Positions 41,090 through 53,639 are shown, counted from the first letter of the stretch. The stretch: 64,000 nt of DNA from Hyperoodon ampullatus (GCA_949752795.1 OX457074.1:28009980-28073979); one strand, 5' to 3'. Numbers and translations are program-made. Notes: generated by a model not told the origin, from the letters alone.

Positions 41090-41855
41090 ACCTTTGAAAA
41101 CAAGTATATATTATCATTTCACACCCATTAGGATGGCCACTATGAAAAAAATAGAAAATAAGTGTTTGCGAGGATGTGGAGATATTGGAACCCTTTTACA
41201 TTTCTGGTGGACATCAAACAGTGCTACTGCTATGGAATACAATATGGGGATTCCTCAAAAAATTAAACACAGAATTACCATATGATCTAACAATTCTTCT
41301 GGGTATTTCCCGAAAGAACTGAAAGTAGGGACCTGAACAGATATGTATACACCCAAGTTCACAGCAACATTATTCACAACAGCCAAAAGGTGGAAGCAAC
41401 CTGAGTGTCTATCAAAAACTGGATGGATTTTAAAAAATGTGGTATTTACATACAATGACATAGTATTTAGCCTGAAAAAGGAAGAAAATGCTGCCACATG
41501 CTACAATATGGATGAACCTTGAAGACATGCTAAGTGAAATTAGCCAGTCACAAAAGGACAAATATTGTATCAGTGCACTTATATGAGGTACCTATGGTAT
41601 GAATGGACCCTATTCAAATTCTTAGAAACAGAAAGTAGAATGATGTTTGCCAGGTGCTTGGGGGAGAGGGGGATGGAGGGTTAGTGTTTAATGAGAACAG
41701 ACTTCAATTAGGGAAGATGATGGAGTTCTGGAGATGGATGGTGGTGATGGCTGTACAACAATGTGAATGCACTTAATGACACTGAATTGTATGCTAAAAT
41801 GATGAAAATGGTAAATTTTATGTTATGTATATTTTAACAATATTCAAAAAAAAAA
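41090..41855 (+). mobile_element. LINE-1 3' end
   Basis: ACACCCATTAGGATGGCCAC, TTTGCGAGGATGTGGAGATA, TTCACAGCAACATTATTCAC, AACAGCCAAAAGGTGGAAGC, CTACAATATGGATGAACCTT, TGTACAACAATGTGAATGCA, ending in AATTTTATGTTATGTATATT and an A-tail near 41850. Confidence 0.88.
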
Positions 41856-41939
41856 ACCCACAGGTATGCAAGCCATAATACCCTCCTAACCCTCCTTAAA
41901 AGGAGTGAGGCCCATGTCCTAATCCTGATGCAAACTTAA

Positions 41940-42415
41940 GGAATGCTCACTGCCCATTTCCCCATCTTCCCTGCCCAGGAAGGAGAACCACGAGCTGGCA
42001 GGGCCGAGCCAGAGCCAGAGGCGGGAAATTGGTCCTGACGTTAGTCCCACTGAAGAAACTCAGAAGAGCCACAACAGAGGGTAAGGCCCAAGAAGACGGA
42101 CAGAGGCAGGCTAGGGAAGAGAAGGCAAAGGCAGAAGGAAGGAAATCCCTGAGAACATGGGCAGCTGATGTGACTGGGAAGGGACACCACAGCTGTGAGG
42201 AAAAGGAGGATCAGACAACAGGGGAAATCAGAGAAGGGAACTGCCCCAAGGTAAGGAAAGAGAGTAGTAGGAGAAAAAAGAAGAATTGTAAGCAAGAAGG
42301 AGATTCATTCAAGAAGAGACTCTTCCCAAGTACCAGCAGGAAAATGACTTCGTTCCACTGAGGTGGCCATTTGTATCTAAAGGAACCAAGAAAGTTGGTG
42401 AAGCCTATAAAAAGT
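41940..42415 (+). other. Lysine-rich open stretch, not recognised
   Basis: From 42029 a frame of 110 codons is open, rich in K, E and R (KKLRRATTEGKAQEDGQ, ESSRRKKKNCKQEGDSFKKR) and ending MTSFH. Upstream is G+C-richer sequence (GAACCACGAGCTGGCAGGGC). Possible donors AGAGG|gtaagg at 42079-42081 and CAAG|gtaagg at 42251 lie inside. It could be an exon remnant, a processed pseudogene piece or chance; I do not know a matching family and no repeat was seen. Coding status is doubtful. Confidence 0.2.
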
Positions 42416-42609
42416 TCGGAAGAAACATTCTTTTCTATGTAAGAATATTAATATACCCCCATCCACAGAGAACTGTGTACTGCCATTTTTTTCATTTGTT
42501 TTTGTCCTTTTTTTCTCCCACAAGAAGAGAACACTTACTTGTTTAGGAATAATTTCAATCAGGGCCTACCTTTTTTATTTGTACCAAACACTAGTACACC
42601 ATGAATGAG

Positions 42610-42860
42610 CTAAAGCGTTTTAATGGCACAGGGGTAAGAGTATAGGCTTGAAGCCAGCTCTACCTGAATCTGAATCCTGGCATTGTGACCTGAGGCAATC
42701 TGCTTAAAAATCTGCTTTGATTTCCAAATCTGCAAAATGGGAATCATAACAGTGCTACACTTCAAGGCATTACTGCAAGAATTAAATAGGGTAAAATATG
42801 AAAGCACTCAGAACAGTGTCTGGCCCACACTAATCACTATTAAGGTATTAGCTTCCTATT
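42610..42860 (+). repeat. MIR
   Basis: AGAGTATAGGCTTGAAGCCA, GGCATTGTGACCTGAGGCAA, CAAATCTGCAAAATGGGAAT, CTGCAAGAATTAAATAGGGT, CAGAACAGTGTCTGGCCCAC: plus-strand MIR. Confidence 0.85.
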
Positions 42861-43064
42861 ATACTCCAGACCTAGAACATGAGTTCCAGGAGAGCTGAGA
42901 TTTTGTCTGTTTTGTTGCCTGTTGAAGCCTCAGGTATCTCACATAATTCTTTGTTGAATAATAAAAATGTATTGAATGCCAGCAACACAGAAGCCCGAAG
43001 GAATAGCACTACCTTTCTGTTATTACCAACAACTAAAATCTGCATAACACTTCAGGCTCACAGA

Positions 43065-43200
43065 GGGTTTTCTACACCTTATCTCAGGTGATTCTGTGAC
43101 GCTGCCATTATTACCTCCATCTCACAGACAAACGAAGGCTCAGAAGACATAAGTGATTTGCCCAGGAATTCTGGCAATTAATGCTACTTCTGTTCACTCT
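43065..43200 (-). repeat. MIR fragment
   Basis: TCATTATTACCTCCATCTCA-type block at 43105-43130 and ACAAACGAAGGCTCAGAAGA, CATAAGTGATTTGCCCAGGA: reverse MIR core. Confidence 0.65.
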
Positions 43201-43539
43201 ACACCCCCACCCAGAAAGCTCAGAACATACCCTACTGAACTGTTCAATTCTCCTTAACTACAGATACCCAGAGTTCAAGTTCACCAAAACACTTTATCCG
43301 AATGCCTCAATGGAATTGATGGAGACGGAGGAAACAGATGAAACAACATTACTAACTATTAAACTTGAACAACGGGTACAGTGGGATTGATTATACCCTT
43401 TCCACTTCTATACATCTGAAATTTTCCATAATAAAAAAATGTAAATAAAAATAAACGCTTCACTCCCAACATAAGCTCTGCCATTTCCAACTTCCTATTG
43501 AGCACACCTGGGTGCGAGGAAAACACCACAGCAGAGAAG

Positions 43540-43685
43540 TTTCTCAGTCTGAGGCACTGAAGAGAGTGCTGCACTGGGAATCAGGAAGCTTCCGTCTTCA
43601 CTCTGCTTTATCTAACTGTGAGACCTCACTGGTCCCTCTAGCTCCTCTGGGCCCTGAACTTCCTCATCTGTTCCTTCCAGGGTTA
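43540..43685 (+). repeat. MIR fragment
   Basis: GAGAGTGCTGCACTGGGAAT, CAGGAAGCTTCCGTCTTCAC, CTAACTGTGAGACCTCACTG, CTTCCTCATCTG: plus-strand MIR, 5' half. Confidence 0.65.
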
Positions 43686-43689
43686 AGAT

Positions 43690-44500
43690 TCTGATTTCAC
43701 CTTTCTACTAGTTCCTTAAACTCAACACGCAAAACCAAAATCATCTTTTCTCTATTCTAAACCCCTAAGACCTGCTCTTCCTCCTGACTTCTGTATTCCT
43801 GCTGTCCCATTCTGCCAGCCATCCAACCACAAATACCTCAGCATCATCTCTGACTTAAGACACAGAACTGACTGTTCCTTCCCCTCCTACCTAATCAGTC
43901 ACCACATCTCTCTGTTCAACCTCCAAAGTATCTCTTGACTCCACCACCTCCTTTCATTCCCAAGCACACTAACTCAGGCACTCATCATCCCTCACCTGGA
44001 GTAGTGCCATGAACCCGACTGAAAACCCTGTCTCTAGTTTCTCCTCACTGACCATCCATCATATGCATTCTCCAAAACCCAGTCGTGACCTCTCAACAGC
44101 CTCACTGTCCACTATGTTTTTTCATGTAACCCAGGGTCCGGGTAATTTGGATACTCAGTTTCCGGACATCCACCTCATTTCCAACACCACCCCTGAGCCT
44201 TTGCTCAAGCTACCGTTCCCTCCAGAATGCACTCTTCTTGCCCTGGCGCCTCAATTTCACAGTGGTGCAATTTAAATGCCACCTCCTCAGTTGAAGTGTT
44301 CCCTTACATCCCCAAGGGGGCCGTATCACTCCCTCCACTGAACCCCTAAGCACCTTGTCTGAACCCCTCTTACAGCGCCCTTCAAATTCCTATTAGTCCT
44401 TCCTTGTTTTGGTGCCCCTACTCTCTCTACTAGATGATTCGCTCCTTGTCAGAGGAAATGATGCTTTATTCATCTTTGTATCCTTCAGAACAGAGCTTCT
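43690..44500 (+). repeat. L2-derived block
   Basis: TAAACTCAACACGCAAAACC, CCCATTCTGCCAGCCATCCA, CATCATCTCTGACTTAAGAC, CACATCTCTCTGTTCAACCT, CATTCCCAAGCACACTAACT, CCCTCACCTGGAGTAGTGCC and TTCCTCCTGACTTC are ordered L2 landmarks; the segment ends with the ATTCATCTTTGTATCCTTCA block. Confidence 0.7.
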
Positions 44501-44929
44501 CAAAGACTGTGCCGTGGCACTGTGGTATGCCCTGAATGAGCTAAAGAGGTTCTAGTCAGTCATCCCCTCAGCCCTCCACAAAGAGACTTCAGCAGCCAAA
44601 GTCCCACAAGTCAAGCCTCAAGCAGCCTCAAGCAGCCTCCTCCTTCAGCCAAGTATACGCCACGATGACTTGAGGAGCACTAAGAGGACGCAACACGTGG
44701 TACACAATGGATGCGCACTAAACATGTGCCGAGCTGAACCTTGGAATAACTCACCGTTCCCCTTCAACCACTATGTTCTCAAGAAAACTTACCATCCAGA
44801 CTAGACTCTCTCTGAATATTCTTCCCGAACATGTTTTGATCATCTTTTTAATAATCATCTGTTTATTAGCTGGTTATACTTGCCTTACCATCCAAAGCCC
44901 ACATCGGTAGTTTACTGATTAAAATATCA

Positions 44930-45540
44930 AAGGATATGAACAAACAATTCACCATGAAGAGACTCAAAGAGAAAAATTCAACATTATAGAACAAAGAAGT
45001 ACAAATGCCACTTTACACTATTAAATAAGCAAAACCTTTTAAGGAAAAAATGTATTTATATCCAGTTATGGTGAAACAGGTACATCTGTGTATCTGTTCG
45101 TAGTACAAACTGGTATAACATTCTTGAAAAACAGTATGGCGATATATATCAAAAGCCATAAAAACATTCATACCATTTAACACAATAATGCATTCAAAAA
45201 TTTATCCTAGAGATATAATTAGCCAGAAGAAAAATACAATAATATCTACAATAATGTACATTAAAGTATTAACTGAAAACGAGCCAGCAACATAAATATC
45301 TAACATAAAAAGATTTAAGTAAATTATTGACGGCATGACTTGATGAAATATTTTGCAGCCTCTCAAAGTGTAATCATGTCAATTAAAATTGTGACAACTA
45401 TAACATGGAAATGTTTCATAATCTAATAAGTAGGAAAAATTCAAATTATATACATTATAATTAAAAATGAGTACAATAATATATGTGTGTGTATGTATAT
45501 ATATATAGATATATAGAGATACATATCTATATATATATAT
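44930..45540 (+). mobile_element. Degenerate LINE-1 3' fragment
   Basis: CACCATGAAGAGACTCAAAG, ACTGGTATAACATTCTTGAA, AAAACAGTATGGCGATATAT, TTTATCCTAGAGATATAATT, GGAAATGTTTCATAATCTAA. Weakly conserved and ends in a TA/TG microsatellite. Confidence 0.6.
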
Positions 45541-45545
45541 TTTTT
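45478..45545. repeat. TA/TG microsatellite
   Basis: ATATATGTGTGTGTATGTAT followed by ATATATATAGATATATAGAG and ATCTATATATATATATTTTT. A dinucleotide tract at the end of an L1 fragment. Confidence 0.85.
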
Positions 45546-45549
45546 AACA

Positions 45550-46970
45550 GGATGCCAAAAAGAAAATCAACTGTTTTAGGGGTAGTAACACAAATATTTA
45601 ACAATTTACTTAATAACAATGCTTAAATTATTTTATAATTTAAGAGAGAAAGTTCTACCATACTGAGGAAACTTAGGGGTCCCAGGATGCAAACTCGATA
45701 TAGTCTCAGGAAGAGGTCCACACCTCTCTTTTACTGCTCACTTTGGCCTTAACTGAGAACGCTCATGTACTTCTTATCACAATAACCTATGACAACCCAG
45801 ACCCCAGCTTTCCAAGGACCAAGAAACCAGCTCAACTAGCCTTCTGATCATCCTCATGAACCTGTGGGGGATGAATCGTGCAAACTACCCTAACTCAAGA
45901 AATAAAGAACCCCTACAACAATGTTTTACTTTAGCAATCAGTAAGTAGCCAAGCCTAAGTTTAATTATAAACCCTAAAAGTATATAGCATTGTCTCATTA
46001 AAGTCTCTGGGACTAGCATTAAAAATATATCAACAAATAATTTTAGCACTGATGCCCCACAAGGACAATATTAAAACAGTCTTCTAATTGTTTTTCTGTA
46101 GTATTACCATTTTCTTAGTTTAATACTGAATGGCCAATATACTATAATGGACCAAGAAGATTAATTACTGTGAAATACTCAAGACTAAAATGTCAGTCTT
46201 AGGGGATTTCAGCAATAAACAAATAATTTGAAGGACTAATACAACCATTAGGAAAAAAGTTTAACCTTCTGTTTCCATTGATATGTTCCTGGTATCCAGA
46301 TCCTCAGAAATGCAGATATATAGTCATTCATGACAATACACACATAGTAGATAGCAGGAAAAACAAACAATTTAATACTTAACCCGTTCATCAGAGCACA
46401 GGGTGATCAACACTCAAGAATGTTGACACAAAAACTGAAGGACCTCTGAAGATCCAATCATATGCAGATAGGTTGAATCCCTGTGCAGTTACTCATTCAA
46501 AACAGAAGTGGAAGATTAACCTACTCTCACTTCTCTTCAAACAAACTGACAAAGCATCAGGCAGTCTGTTTGGAGTAGGTTCACCATCATCCAGTCGGCC
46601 CCAGAAGTAGCCAATTCAGTCAGGTCACCACTGCTGCACCAGGGCCCTACTTCCTCCACCTTGTCCCACCTCATCTTGCTGACCAGACACCTTCCTCTAG
46701 ATTAAGTCCCTTTTGTCTTTTCCTCAGGCATTACCAAGTCCTTGCTTTGTAAATAAGGCTCTCTCAGACCTTACTCACCTGCAGTTCACTGCACTGGGTA
46801 TCACCCAAAGAGCCCATCAGAGCTCTTTATAATTTCTGAAAGAGAGAGGAGGAACCTTTTAATACATACGAGAAAACACCACTGCTGATGTATCAGTTCT
46901 GAAGCATTTGTATCCAGTGGTCACAGCATATGGTCCTTTGGTCCACAGTACTTCACTAAAATGTAGCATA
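45550..46970. other. No feature recognised
   Basis: AT-rich sequence with only short chance frames; no SINE, L1 or exon signature seen. Confidence 0.5.
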
Positions 46971-46974
46971 ACCA

Positions 46975-47335
46975 GCCAGGACCAAGAGTCCTGAGATAAG
47001 GGTCCAGAGATAAAAGTTTGCTTTAATGTTACTACTAATCAGCTGTATGACCTTGGGAAAGTCACTTGACTTCTCCAGGCCTCAATTTCCTCATTGGAAA
47101 ATAAAACAGACTAGATAGAAGCAGCAGAGCATACTGCGATGGAAAGAGAACACCCTTTCCAAGGCACAACGCCAGCACCACTACTTACTGGTCTTGCGAC
47201 ATTATGTTCGTTAATTCACATTTAACCTAAATTTCCTCTGCAAAGCAGAAATAACAGCTATCTTGGAGTTGTTCTGAAAACTAAAGGAAAGATCATGAGT
47301 TATAAAAAGCCTATAGTAAGTATACTGTGCATCTC
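46975..47335 (+). repeat. Two adjacent MIR copies
   Basis: Copy 1: CAGCTGTATGACCTTGGGAA, AGTCACTTGACTTCTCCAGG, CAATTTCCTCATTGGAAAAT. Copy 2: AGCATACTGCGATGGAAAGA, TACTGGTCTTGCGACATTAT, TTTCCTCTGCAAAGCAGAAA, CTTGGAGTTGTTCTGAAAAC. Both plus strand, head to tail. Confidence 0.7.
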
Positions 47336-47339
47336 ATCA

Positions 47340-49335
47340 TAAAATTCCACAGATGATAATTACCAACATTACTCTCAGCCCTACGGTTACGTGAATTCAA
47401 TTTCCAAATATTTATTTCCTTACAAGATCAACAAATCAAAACTTTACCAACCTGACAATGCAATTAACTGTTTGAGTGTTTTACTAACAATTCAATTACA
47501 GTTATCTTAAACTAATGGAAGTTTAAGATTATCAATATTAATTAACATCACAGGAAATAAGGGTGGAATACCTGCCTAACATCTAAACGGGTTCCGTGGC
47601 CATGCCTTCCATGACCTCTCCCTCTGCTTTCACTACTGCCCGCGCACCGAGTCAAGAGAGGTCTTCCAAACACCAAGTAACACCAACTGCTTTCTACGGT
47701 CAGATTAGGGGGACATGGCTAACGATGGAGGAAGGAGAGCAGAGGCTTCTTATCTTTTTTCTTATATACACTTAGCACTGCTTGGATTTGTTTACCGTAG
47801 CATGCATCAGTTTTACATAAAAATAAATAAGTTTTTAAACTATATTAGTTACACATATTGCCTACTGAAAGGAAGCTCGCCTCACAGGAATATTTTCACC
47901 ACTAGGAGAATATCGAAAGAAGAAAGCAAAAAGGCAAATTCAGATGTTCTGGGAACACCTAAAATATGGCACAGAAATAACAAAAATCACAAACATTCAC
48001 ACGTCACAATGGTTTACTCAAAAAAATGTGCCTGCATTCTTTGAAGAACCTAATGATGAATCAGGGTTTCTGGGGGTCAAAACAAGTTGAACACACAAAT
48101 TCTGGCTTTACCAGACAACTTCCTGCCCTTGGAGAAACTGACCCAGTACAATTTACACCAGTAAACAAGTTGGTATGACTCTTTAGTAGTATGCTGAAAA
48201 ACTTTCAATTTGCTTTAGACAATTGGTAGCTTTTAAAATAAAGATATATACATATATAAATATATATGCACACATATATAGACATATAAATTAAAAATCT
48301 TCATGTTATATCTACTATTTCTTTTTGAAAGAGGAATATTAACCTTATTAAATTCAGGATAGCTCAAAAGTATAATCGCAGCCACCGGTGAAGTGACAGA
48401 CCACTAAGTTTTATGCGGCTCCTAGCCAGTGCTACCGAAGTCATCCTGACTACACCCAGCAATTTAAATGAACTACAAGGTGCTGCGGCCACACTCTCCA
48501 CACATATCATACTTCTCTCCTAGAAAACAATTCAAACTATTATTTAGAAATCAAATTATATTTGCATGTATACTTATCTAAGTTGATGGAAATAAACAGC
48601 CATAACAATTTGTTTATAATTTTTAAGTAGCACCTCCCCATCTCTTGTTTATCGACAAGTTGATAAACCTGGCCCCAAATCTAGTATGCATTTAAAACTG
48701 TTAAGCATTTAAAACAACAGGCAAAGGACCTTACTTCTTGTGCTGGGCCTGTATTTAGAATCTTAAATATAGTCTGACAGATAATTATAGACTAATTTGC
48801 ATTTAATATCAATACCATGCCTACTTCTTAAACAGAGGACAAAAGTGCATGTGTAAGATCTGGTCGACTTATTTGTAGGTCCCTCTGCAATATTCTTAGC
48901 CTTTCATGAATATGCTCTATATTTTTAAACTACACAAGGTCCTTTGCAAGTAGAAATGATTTCCCCTGTTATTTTGGCATCACTCCCTTCTCCAGTAAAA
49001 CACTGGACTGTCCATAACTGTACACAGACTTTAAAACAATGTAGATTGAATACTTATGGTATTAGAAAGGAAACTTCTTGCTCACAACTGCAAAAATCAA
49101 GCACACCAGCTGATAGAGAGGCACTTACTGACTCCCCAAAACTCCCGCCTTACCTAAAAATAGTGTCCCAGCTTCCCAGCCAAAAGGACAGACTAAAAAA
49201 GCTATGTGTTCAAAGACACAGACCCTCGCTTCACCACAAACTTCAGTACTATGGCGTTTCCCATTTTAGAATGCTTCGTGTGACAACCTGTACAGTGGCC
49301 AACCACCAACTTCACTTTGAAGTGAATACTAACAC
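47340..49335. other. No feature recognised upstream of the CpG island
   Basis: AT-rich with a small TA microsatellite near 48240-48290. Plus-strand frames at 47715-48044 and 48944-49357 (109 and 137 codons) have no family resemblance, and their composition follows the local DNA; treated as chance. Confidence 0.45.
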
Positions 49336-49339
49336 TTCA

Positions 49340-49465
49340 CATGGTAATATGTATTAAAAGTAATATGTAATATGTATTACTATGTAATATGTATTTAAAA
49401 AGTAATACATAGTAATATGTAATATTACAAATTAATATGTATTAAAAGTAATATGTATTAAAAAA
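49340..49465. repeat. AT-rich imperfect tandem repeat at the CpG-island border
   Basis: Repeats of a TAATATGTATTA(AAAG) unit: TAATATGTATTAAAAG, TAATATGTAATATGTATTAC, TATGTAATATGTATTTAAAA, AGTAATACATAGTAATATG, ending TAATATGTATTAAAAAAGG. About eight degenerate units; parts are self-complementary (ATTAC/GTAAT). Confidence 0.8.
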
Positions 49466-49469
49466 GGTC

Positions 49470-51350
49470 CAGAGGCCCGCAGCCCTGGCCCCCCCTCCCC
49501 CGTACTGTTTGCCTTTAAAACCGCCCCCCATGTTTAAAAACGTGGCTTTGGGTCTTTCCCGTCGCTCCTGCCCCGGCCTCCCTTCCGCCCACCCATCGCC
49601 TCCACGCCGGTTCCTCAACCCCGCCGCCCTCCTGTCCTGGCAGACACCCCGTGTCTGCATTTAATCAGCCCGAGGTTTCCCTGCTGCTGGCAGCAAAGAG
49701 CCGCTCATTGGTTTATTTATGCGTCTGTTATTGCTCTAGATCTTCGGTGCCCGGAGGCGGGCTTCTACTTCCCGCCCCCGGGCAGACGGGGGTCGCCCTC
49801 GGGGCCCCGGAGCCCGGCAGCCCTGCAGGCCAAGCGGCGCTCTGACTGCAGCATCCGCGTATGGAAAGATGCCTCTGTCCTGCCAAACCGTTCCGGGGCC
49901 GTCGGGCTCCGGAACCTGGGCGGACACTGTGTCCCCGAGCCTACCGGCATCGCAGCGCGTTAGGGAGGGGTAGGGTGAGTACTAAGCGAAAAGCAACTTT
50001 TACCCCTGTTGACTCTCCCTTCCGCTGTCTCCTCCCCTCGGCCGGTAATGCGATCTGCGACCCTCTAGATGGGGACCCCACCCCTCCCCTAGAAATGTGG
50101 TTTTGGGCTCTGCCGAATCCACCCTTTTACAGTCCGGGCTGCTTGCGAACTGGGACTTCCCGAGGCAGGTGACTCGGGGGCGCAGATTGCGAGCTCTGGC
50201 CGGGGAGCAGAGGCGCGCCAGGGCTCGAGGGAGGGTCCGGGAGAGGGGCCGGGGCCGGAAGGAGGGTGCGCCCGCCGCAGTCCACCTGCCGGGTCCCAGC
50301 CGGGCGGCGAGCGCTGGCGCCCGGGCGGCGAGCGCCGGCGGCCGGGCGAGCGGACGACTGCGGGCAGCACTCCGGCCCAAGGCTGGTTGGGGGACGCTCA
50401 GGTCGCCTGGCTGCGACGGGGCGCGCTGGAAGTAGGGGCGCCGAGATGCCAGCCGGACAACCAAGCGAGCGACCCCGCAGCCCACGCCCGCCGCCTGGGC
50501 CTCTGCTCCTGCCCGAGGGCTCGCTGCAGGGGAGCTGAGCGCTCTCGCGATTCTCGCCGCCCGCGTTCGGTTGCGTGGGCGAGCAGAGCTTCGGCCCGCG
50601 CCCTCGCGCGGTGGTCCCCTGGCCCCGGGGCCCGTTGGTCAGTCCGCCGCACTCTCACCTCCCATTGCCACTGGTTTCTGCTTTGCAGACTTTGGGGGCC
50701 TACTCTGGTTGCTTTTTTGTTTTCCCCAAGCAAATTTTGACCAAGAGGTGTCCAAGGGAAAATTCCTCCAGGACACCAAGACTTGCGAAATTGTATTCGG
50801 TATAAAATGCTGTTGAAAGGCTCTGAAATTAGAAGAATGCACAGGCATTAAAGCCCTGCTTCGGTGCACGGGGAGGGCCTGGGGCCTTCGGGTCCACCCA
50901 AAGGTTTTACGCTCCACCAGACCCTAGGAGAAGCCTCTCTCGAGGAACCTGGACGGTTGCTGACAGAAGCCCTGCCCCCGGGGAGCTAAAAACTCCACCA
51001 GGCAATTGTCCCGGCCAAGTGAGAAGAGTGGGGTGTAGACTCCTTAAGGGATTGGCCCGGGGTCAGCGATGAGGGAAGGAGCGAGGTGGTGAGTCACTGC
51101 AGGCCGGCTGAGAACGCGGCGTGCCTGGAGGGCCCTCGCCTGAGTCACCGCTTCTCTGAGCTCCGAGTGAGTTGGGAAACTGGAGCCCGGAGCCAAGTTC
51201 TTGGACAATCCAGGCCCCGCCGCCACGCGGGGCCGTGGGCTGGGGGCGGGGAAGCAGCGCTGCTCGCGACCCTCTGCCGCTGCCCGCTGGAGAATGAGCC
51301 GCCCCGCCCGTCTGGAGAAGGCTCCAAAGTCTCCCCTTTGCGCGGTAGCC
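49470..51350. promoter_or_regulatory. CpG island, probable promoter of an unidentified transcript
   Basis: Base composition changes abruptly at 49470 from AT-rich tandem sequence to a G+C-rich tract dense in CG, peaking at 50160-50640. Good splice donors exist on both strands: plus GGTAGG|gtgagt at 49975 and minus GGGAG|gtgaga at 50658, which suits a bidirectional promoter or two alternative first exons. Long open frames here on all frames are the usual result of few stops in G+C-rich DNA; none matches a protein I know. No coding link to RDM1 (22 kb away) was found, although the missing RDM1 5' exons could in principle start here. Confidence 0.75.
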
Positions 51351-51649
51351 AGTTACTGTTTCCAGTCCCCCTTCTGCACCTAGTCAGCCCCTCCTATGCA
51401 CTGACTTACTGGTTGCTTTGTGTTTACCCGGCACCTTAATATGTGTGGCCTGAGTTTCCTGTAATTCAGCATTCAGTAAGCTGAGGGCAAGGACTGTACC
51501 TCGCCCATGTTTCTTTAGGAGGTGATTTTCTTGGCCTTGCATAGGCCTGGACCCAGAGAAGAGCTTGATATATGTATGACTGCCCGACCCACCCGTTCGT
51601 CCAAGACAACGTGCATCCTGGCCCATCCTAGTGCAAGATGCCACCTGTG

Positions 51650-52200
51650 GCCTCAGCTAGAAAACCCTCCTAACTCCTTTCGCTGCCTCCACTCTGCCGC
51701 CTACTGTCTGCTCTCCATCTGACCAACCCAGTGAGGTCTGTGAAATGTTGTCACGTGAGTCCTCTGCCCTCGTCACACTTAGAATAAAACCAAATTCCTA
51801 ACCATAGCCTACAAGTTCCCATGTGAGGGGGGTCCTCACCATGATCAGCACACTGGCCTTCAACATTCCCCTGCAGCACTGCAAGCCTCCCTCCAGCCAG
51901 ATCCTTGACCCCCCAGATCTGATGACCATCATCCTTTTAGCGCTCAGGTCTCAGCTCGGATGTCCCCTGCTGGAAGAGAATTTTCATGATCCCCTTCACC
52001 AAATCAGGGCATTCTCTATTCTTTTACCCTGGATTAGGAATGTTCTCGTTTGTCTATTTGTTGATTGTTTATTATCTGCCCCAGCCCCCTTATGGAGTAT
52101 AAGCTCCATAAGGGCACAGGCCTTGTCTAGCTTGTTCACTCAGGGCCTGGCACATACATAGGCATTCAGCAAAGATTTGTTGAATGAATGACCAAACCTT
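51650..52200 (+). repeat. L2 3' end beside the CpG island
   Basis: CCTAACCATAGCCTACAAGT, TCAGCTCGGATGTCCCCTGC, TCATGATCCCCTTCACCAAA, GTATAAGCTCCATAAGGGCA, CAGGGCCTGGCACATACATA, GGCATTCAGCAAAGATTTGT, TGAATGAATGACC: a well-preserved L2 3' half. Confidence 0.8.
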
Positions 52201-52479
52201 TATGAGAGCGAGGGGTGGTGGTGAAAGAGTGCAGAAGCATGGAATGAGCAGCTGACGGCCCTGCCCATCATCAGACCACTGGGATTGTACACAGCTAGAG
52301 GCAGGCAGGTTGGAGTGGAGTTGGGGGGAAACAGACCCCTTGGTCACCATTAATGGTGCTCCATTCTGATTCTGATCTGATGAACCACAGCCCCAAATAA
52401 TTCCCCACTCACGCCCGCTTCCTTCCCTCACTTTTTTTCTCCCCATCCCCAGCAATGGCCACATCTTATTCTGTCCAGA

Positions 52480-53345
52480 CCTAAGGTTCAGTCCTTGGGT
52501 CTCTCTTTTTCAACTACACTGCCTGCCCTTCTCTTTTGGTCTCAAGGCTTTGAGTAGGGCCTTTACCCTGAGAAAGGACTCTAAACCTGAAGCTCAAGCC
52601 CAGGGCTTTCTCCTGAGCTTCAGACCCTAGTCTAGCAGCTTCTTAGCGTCTCCACATGAAACTCTCATGGACGTCGCAAGCTCAACATGTCCAGAGGTGA
52701 GTTCTTGAGTTCCACCCACAAACGTGCTCCACCATGGTCTTCCCTAGCTCCATCTCTTAATTGCTCAGGCCACAGTCACTCCTGTCTTTCTCTCAAACTC
52801 CATCTTCAATCCATCTACAAATCCTGCTTTGCCTTCAAATTGTATCTAGCAACCTACATCTCTCATCACCTCCATTGTTGCCACTCTGGTCCCATGCACT
52901 TTGATCTCCTTCCCTTTGCCCCCATTCAGTGTATTCCCAACGTAGCCACCACACTGGTCTCGATAAAGTGCAGATCGAATCCTAGCTCTCCTCTGCTCAC
53001 ACCCATCTGATTTCTTCTCATCTCATTCAGAGGATAAATCTAGAGTCCCACACGATTTGCCTCTGATTTGTTTGACCTCATCTCCTGCCTCTCTCCGCTG
53101 GCTCTGTTTCAGCCATAATGGGCTCCTTTTTGAGTGCTTCCTCTTCCAGTAACACCGTCTCCCCTATATTCACATGGCTCACTCCTCTGCTTCCTTCAAG
53201 CTTTGCTCAGCCCAGTGAGTCCATCTCTCGCCAGTCTATTTAAATTTTCAATACTCCCCCCTCCCAGACACTCTATTTCTTTCCTGCATTTTCCCCATAG
53301 CATTTATCACCTCCTAAAGTAATAAATAATTTGTTATTCAGTTTC
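52480..53345 (+). repeat. L2-derived block
   Basis: TCTTAGCGTCTCCACATGAA, CCAGAGGTGAGTTCTTGAGT, TCCATCTACAAATCCTGCTT, CACTGGTCTCGATAAAGTGC, TAAATCTAGAGTCCCACACG, GATTTGCCTCTGATTTGTTT, CTCATCTCCTGCCTCTCTCC and the following glandular TCCTTTCTGTTCC-like text are L2 landmarks in plus order. Confidence 0.7.
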
Positions 53346-53639
53346 TTGTCTGTATCGTTCCATGTGAAGAATCAGTTTGCTGGTCACCAAAGACTTGTGT
53401 TTGTTACTGGGAACTACATTTCCCAGCCATGCCCTTGCCTTTGGGGCCATGTGACTAGTTCTTGCCAATAGACGTGAAGCAGAAGTGTGACTCTGAATGA
53501 GCAGGGCAGATCTGCATGACCAAAAATACATGCAAGGACTCTCAGCTGAGCAGACAACAGACCTTTATTATGTTAACCTGCTGAGAAGTTGTGATCTGTT
53601 TGTTACAGCATTTAGCACCTCAATCACTGTACCTTGGGT

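Noticed and set aside
49340..49465. Repeated units considered as a CRISPR array
   Set aside because: Degenerate AT-rich tandem repeat without constant repeats or spacers, in a mammalian genome.
50000..50485. Long open frames in the CpG island (up to 161 codons, both strands)
   Set aside because: Arg/Ala/Pro-rich translations typical of CpG islands, overlapping on several frames, with no domain or homologue recognised.
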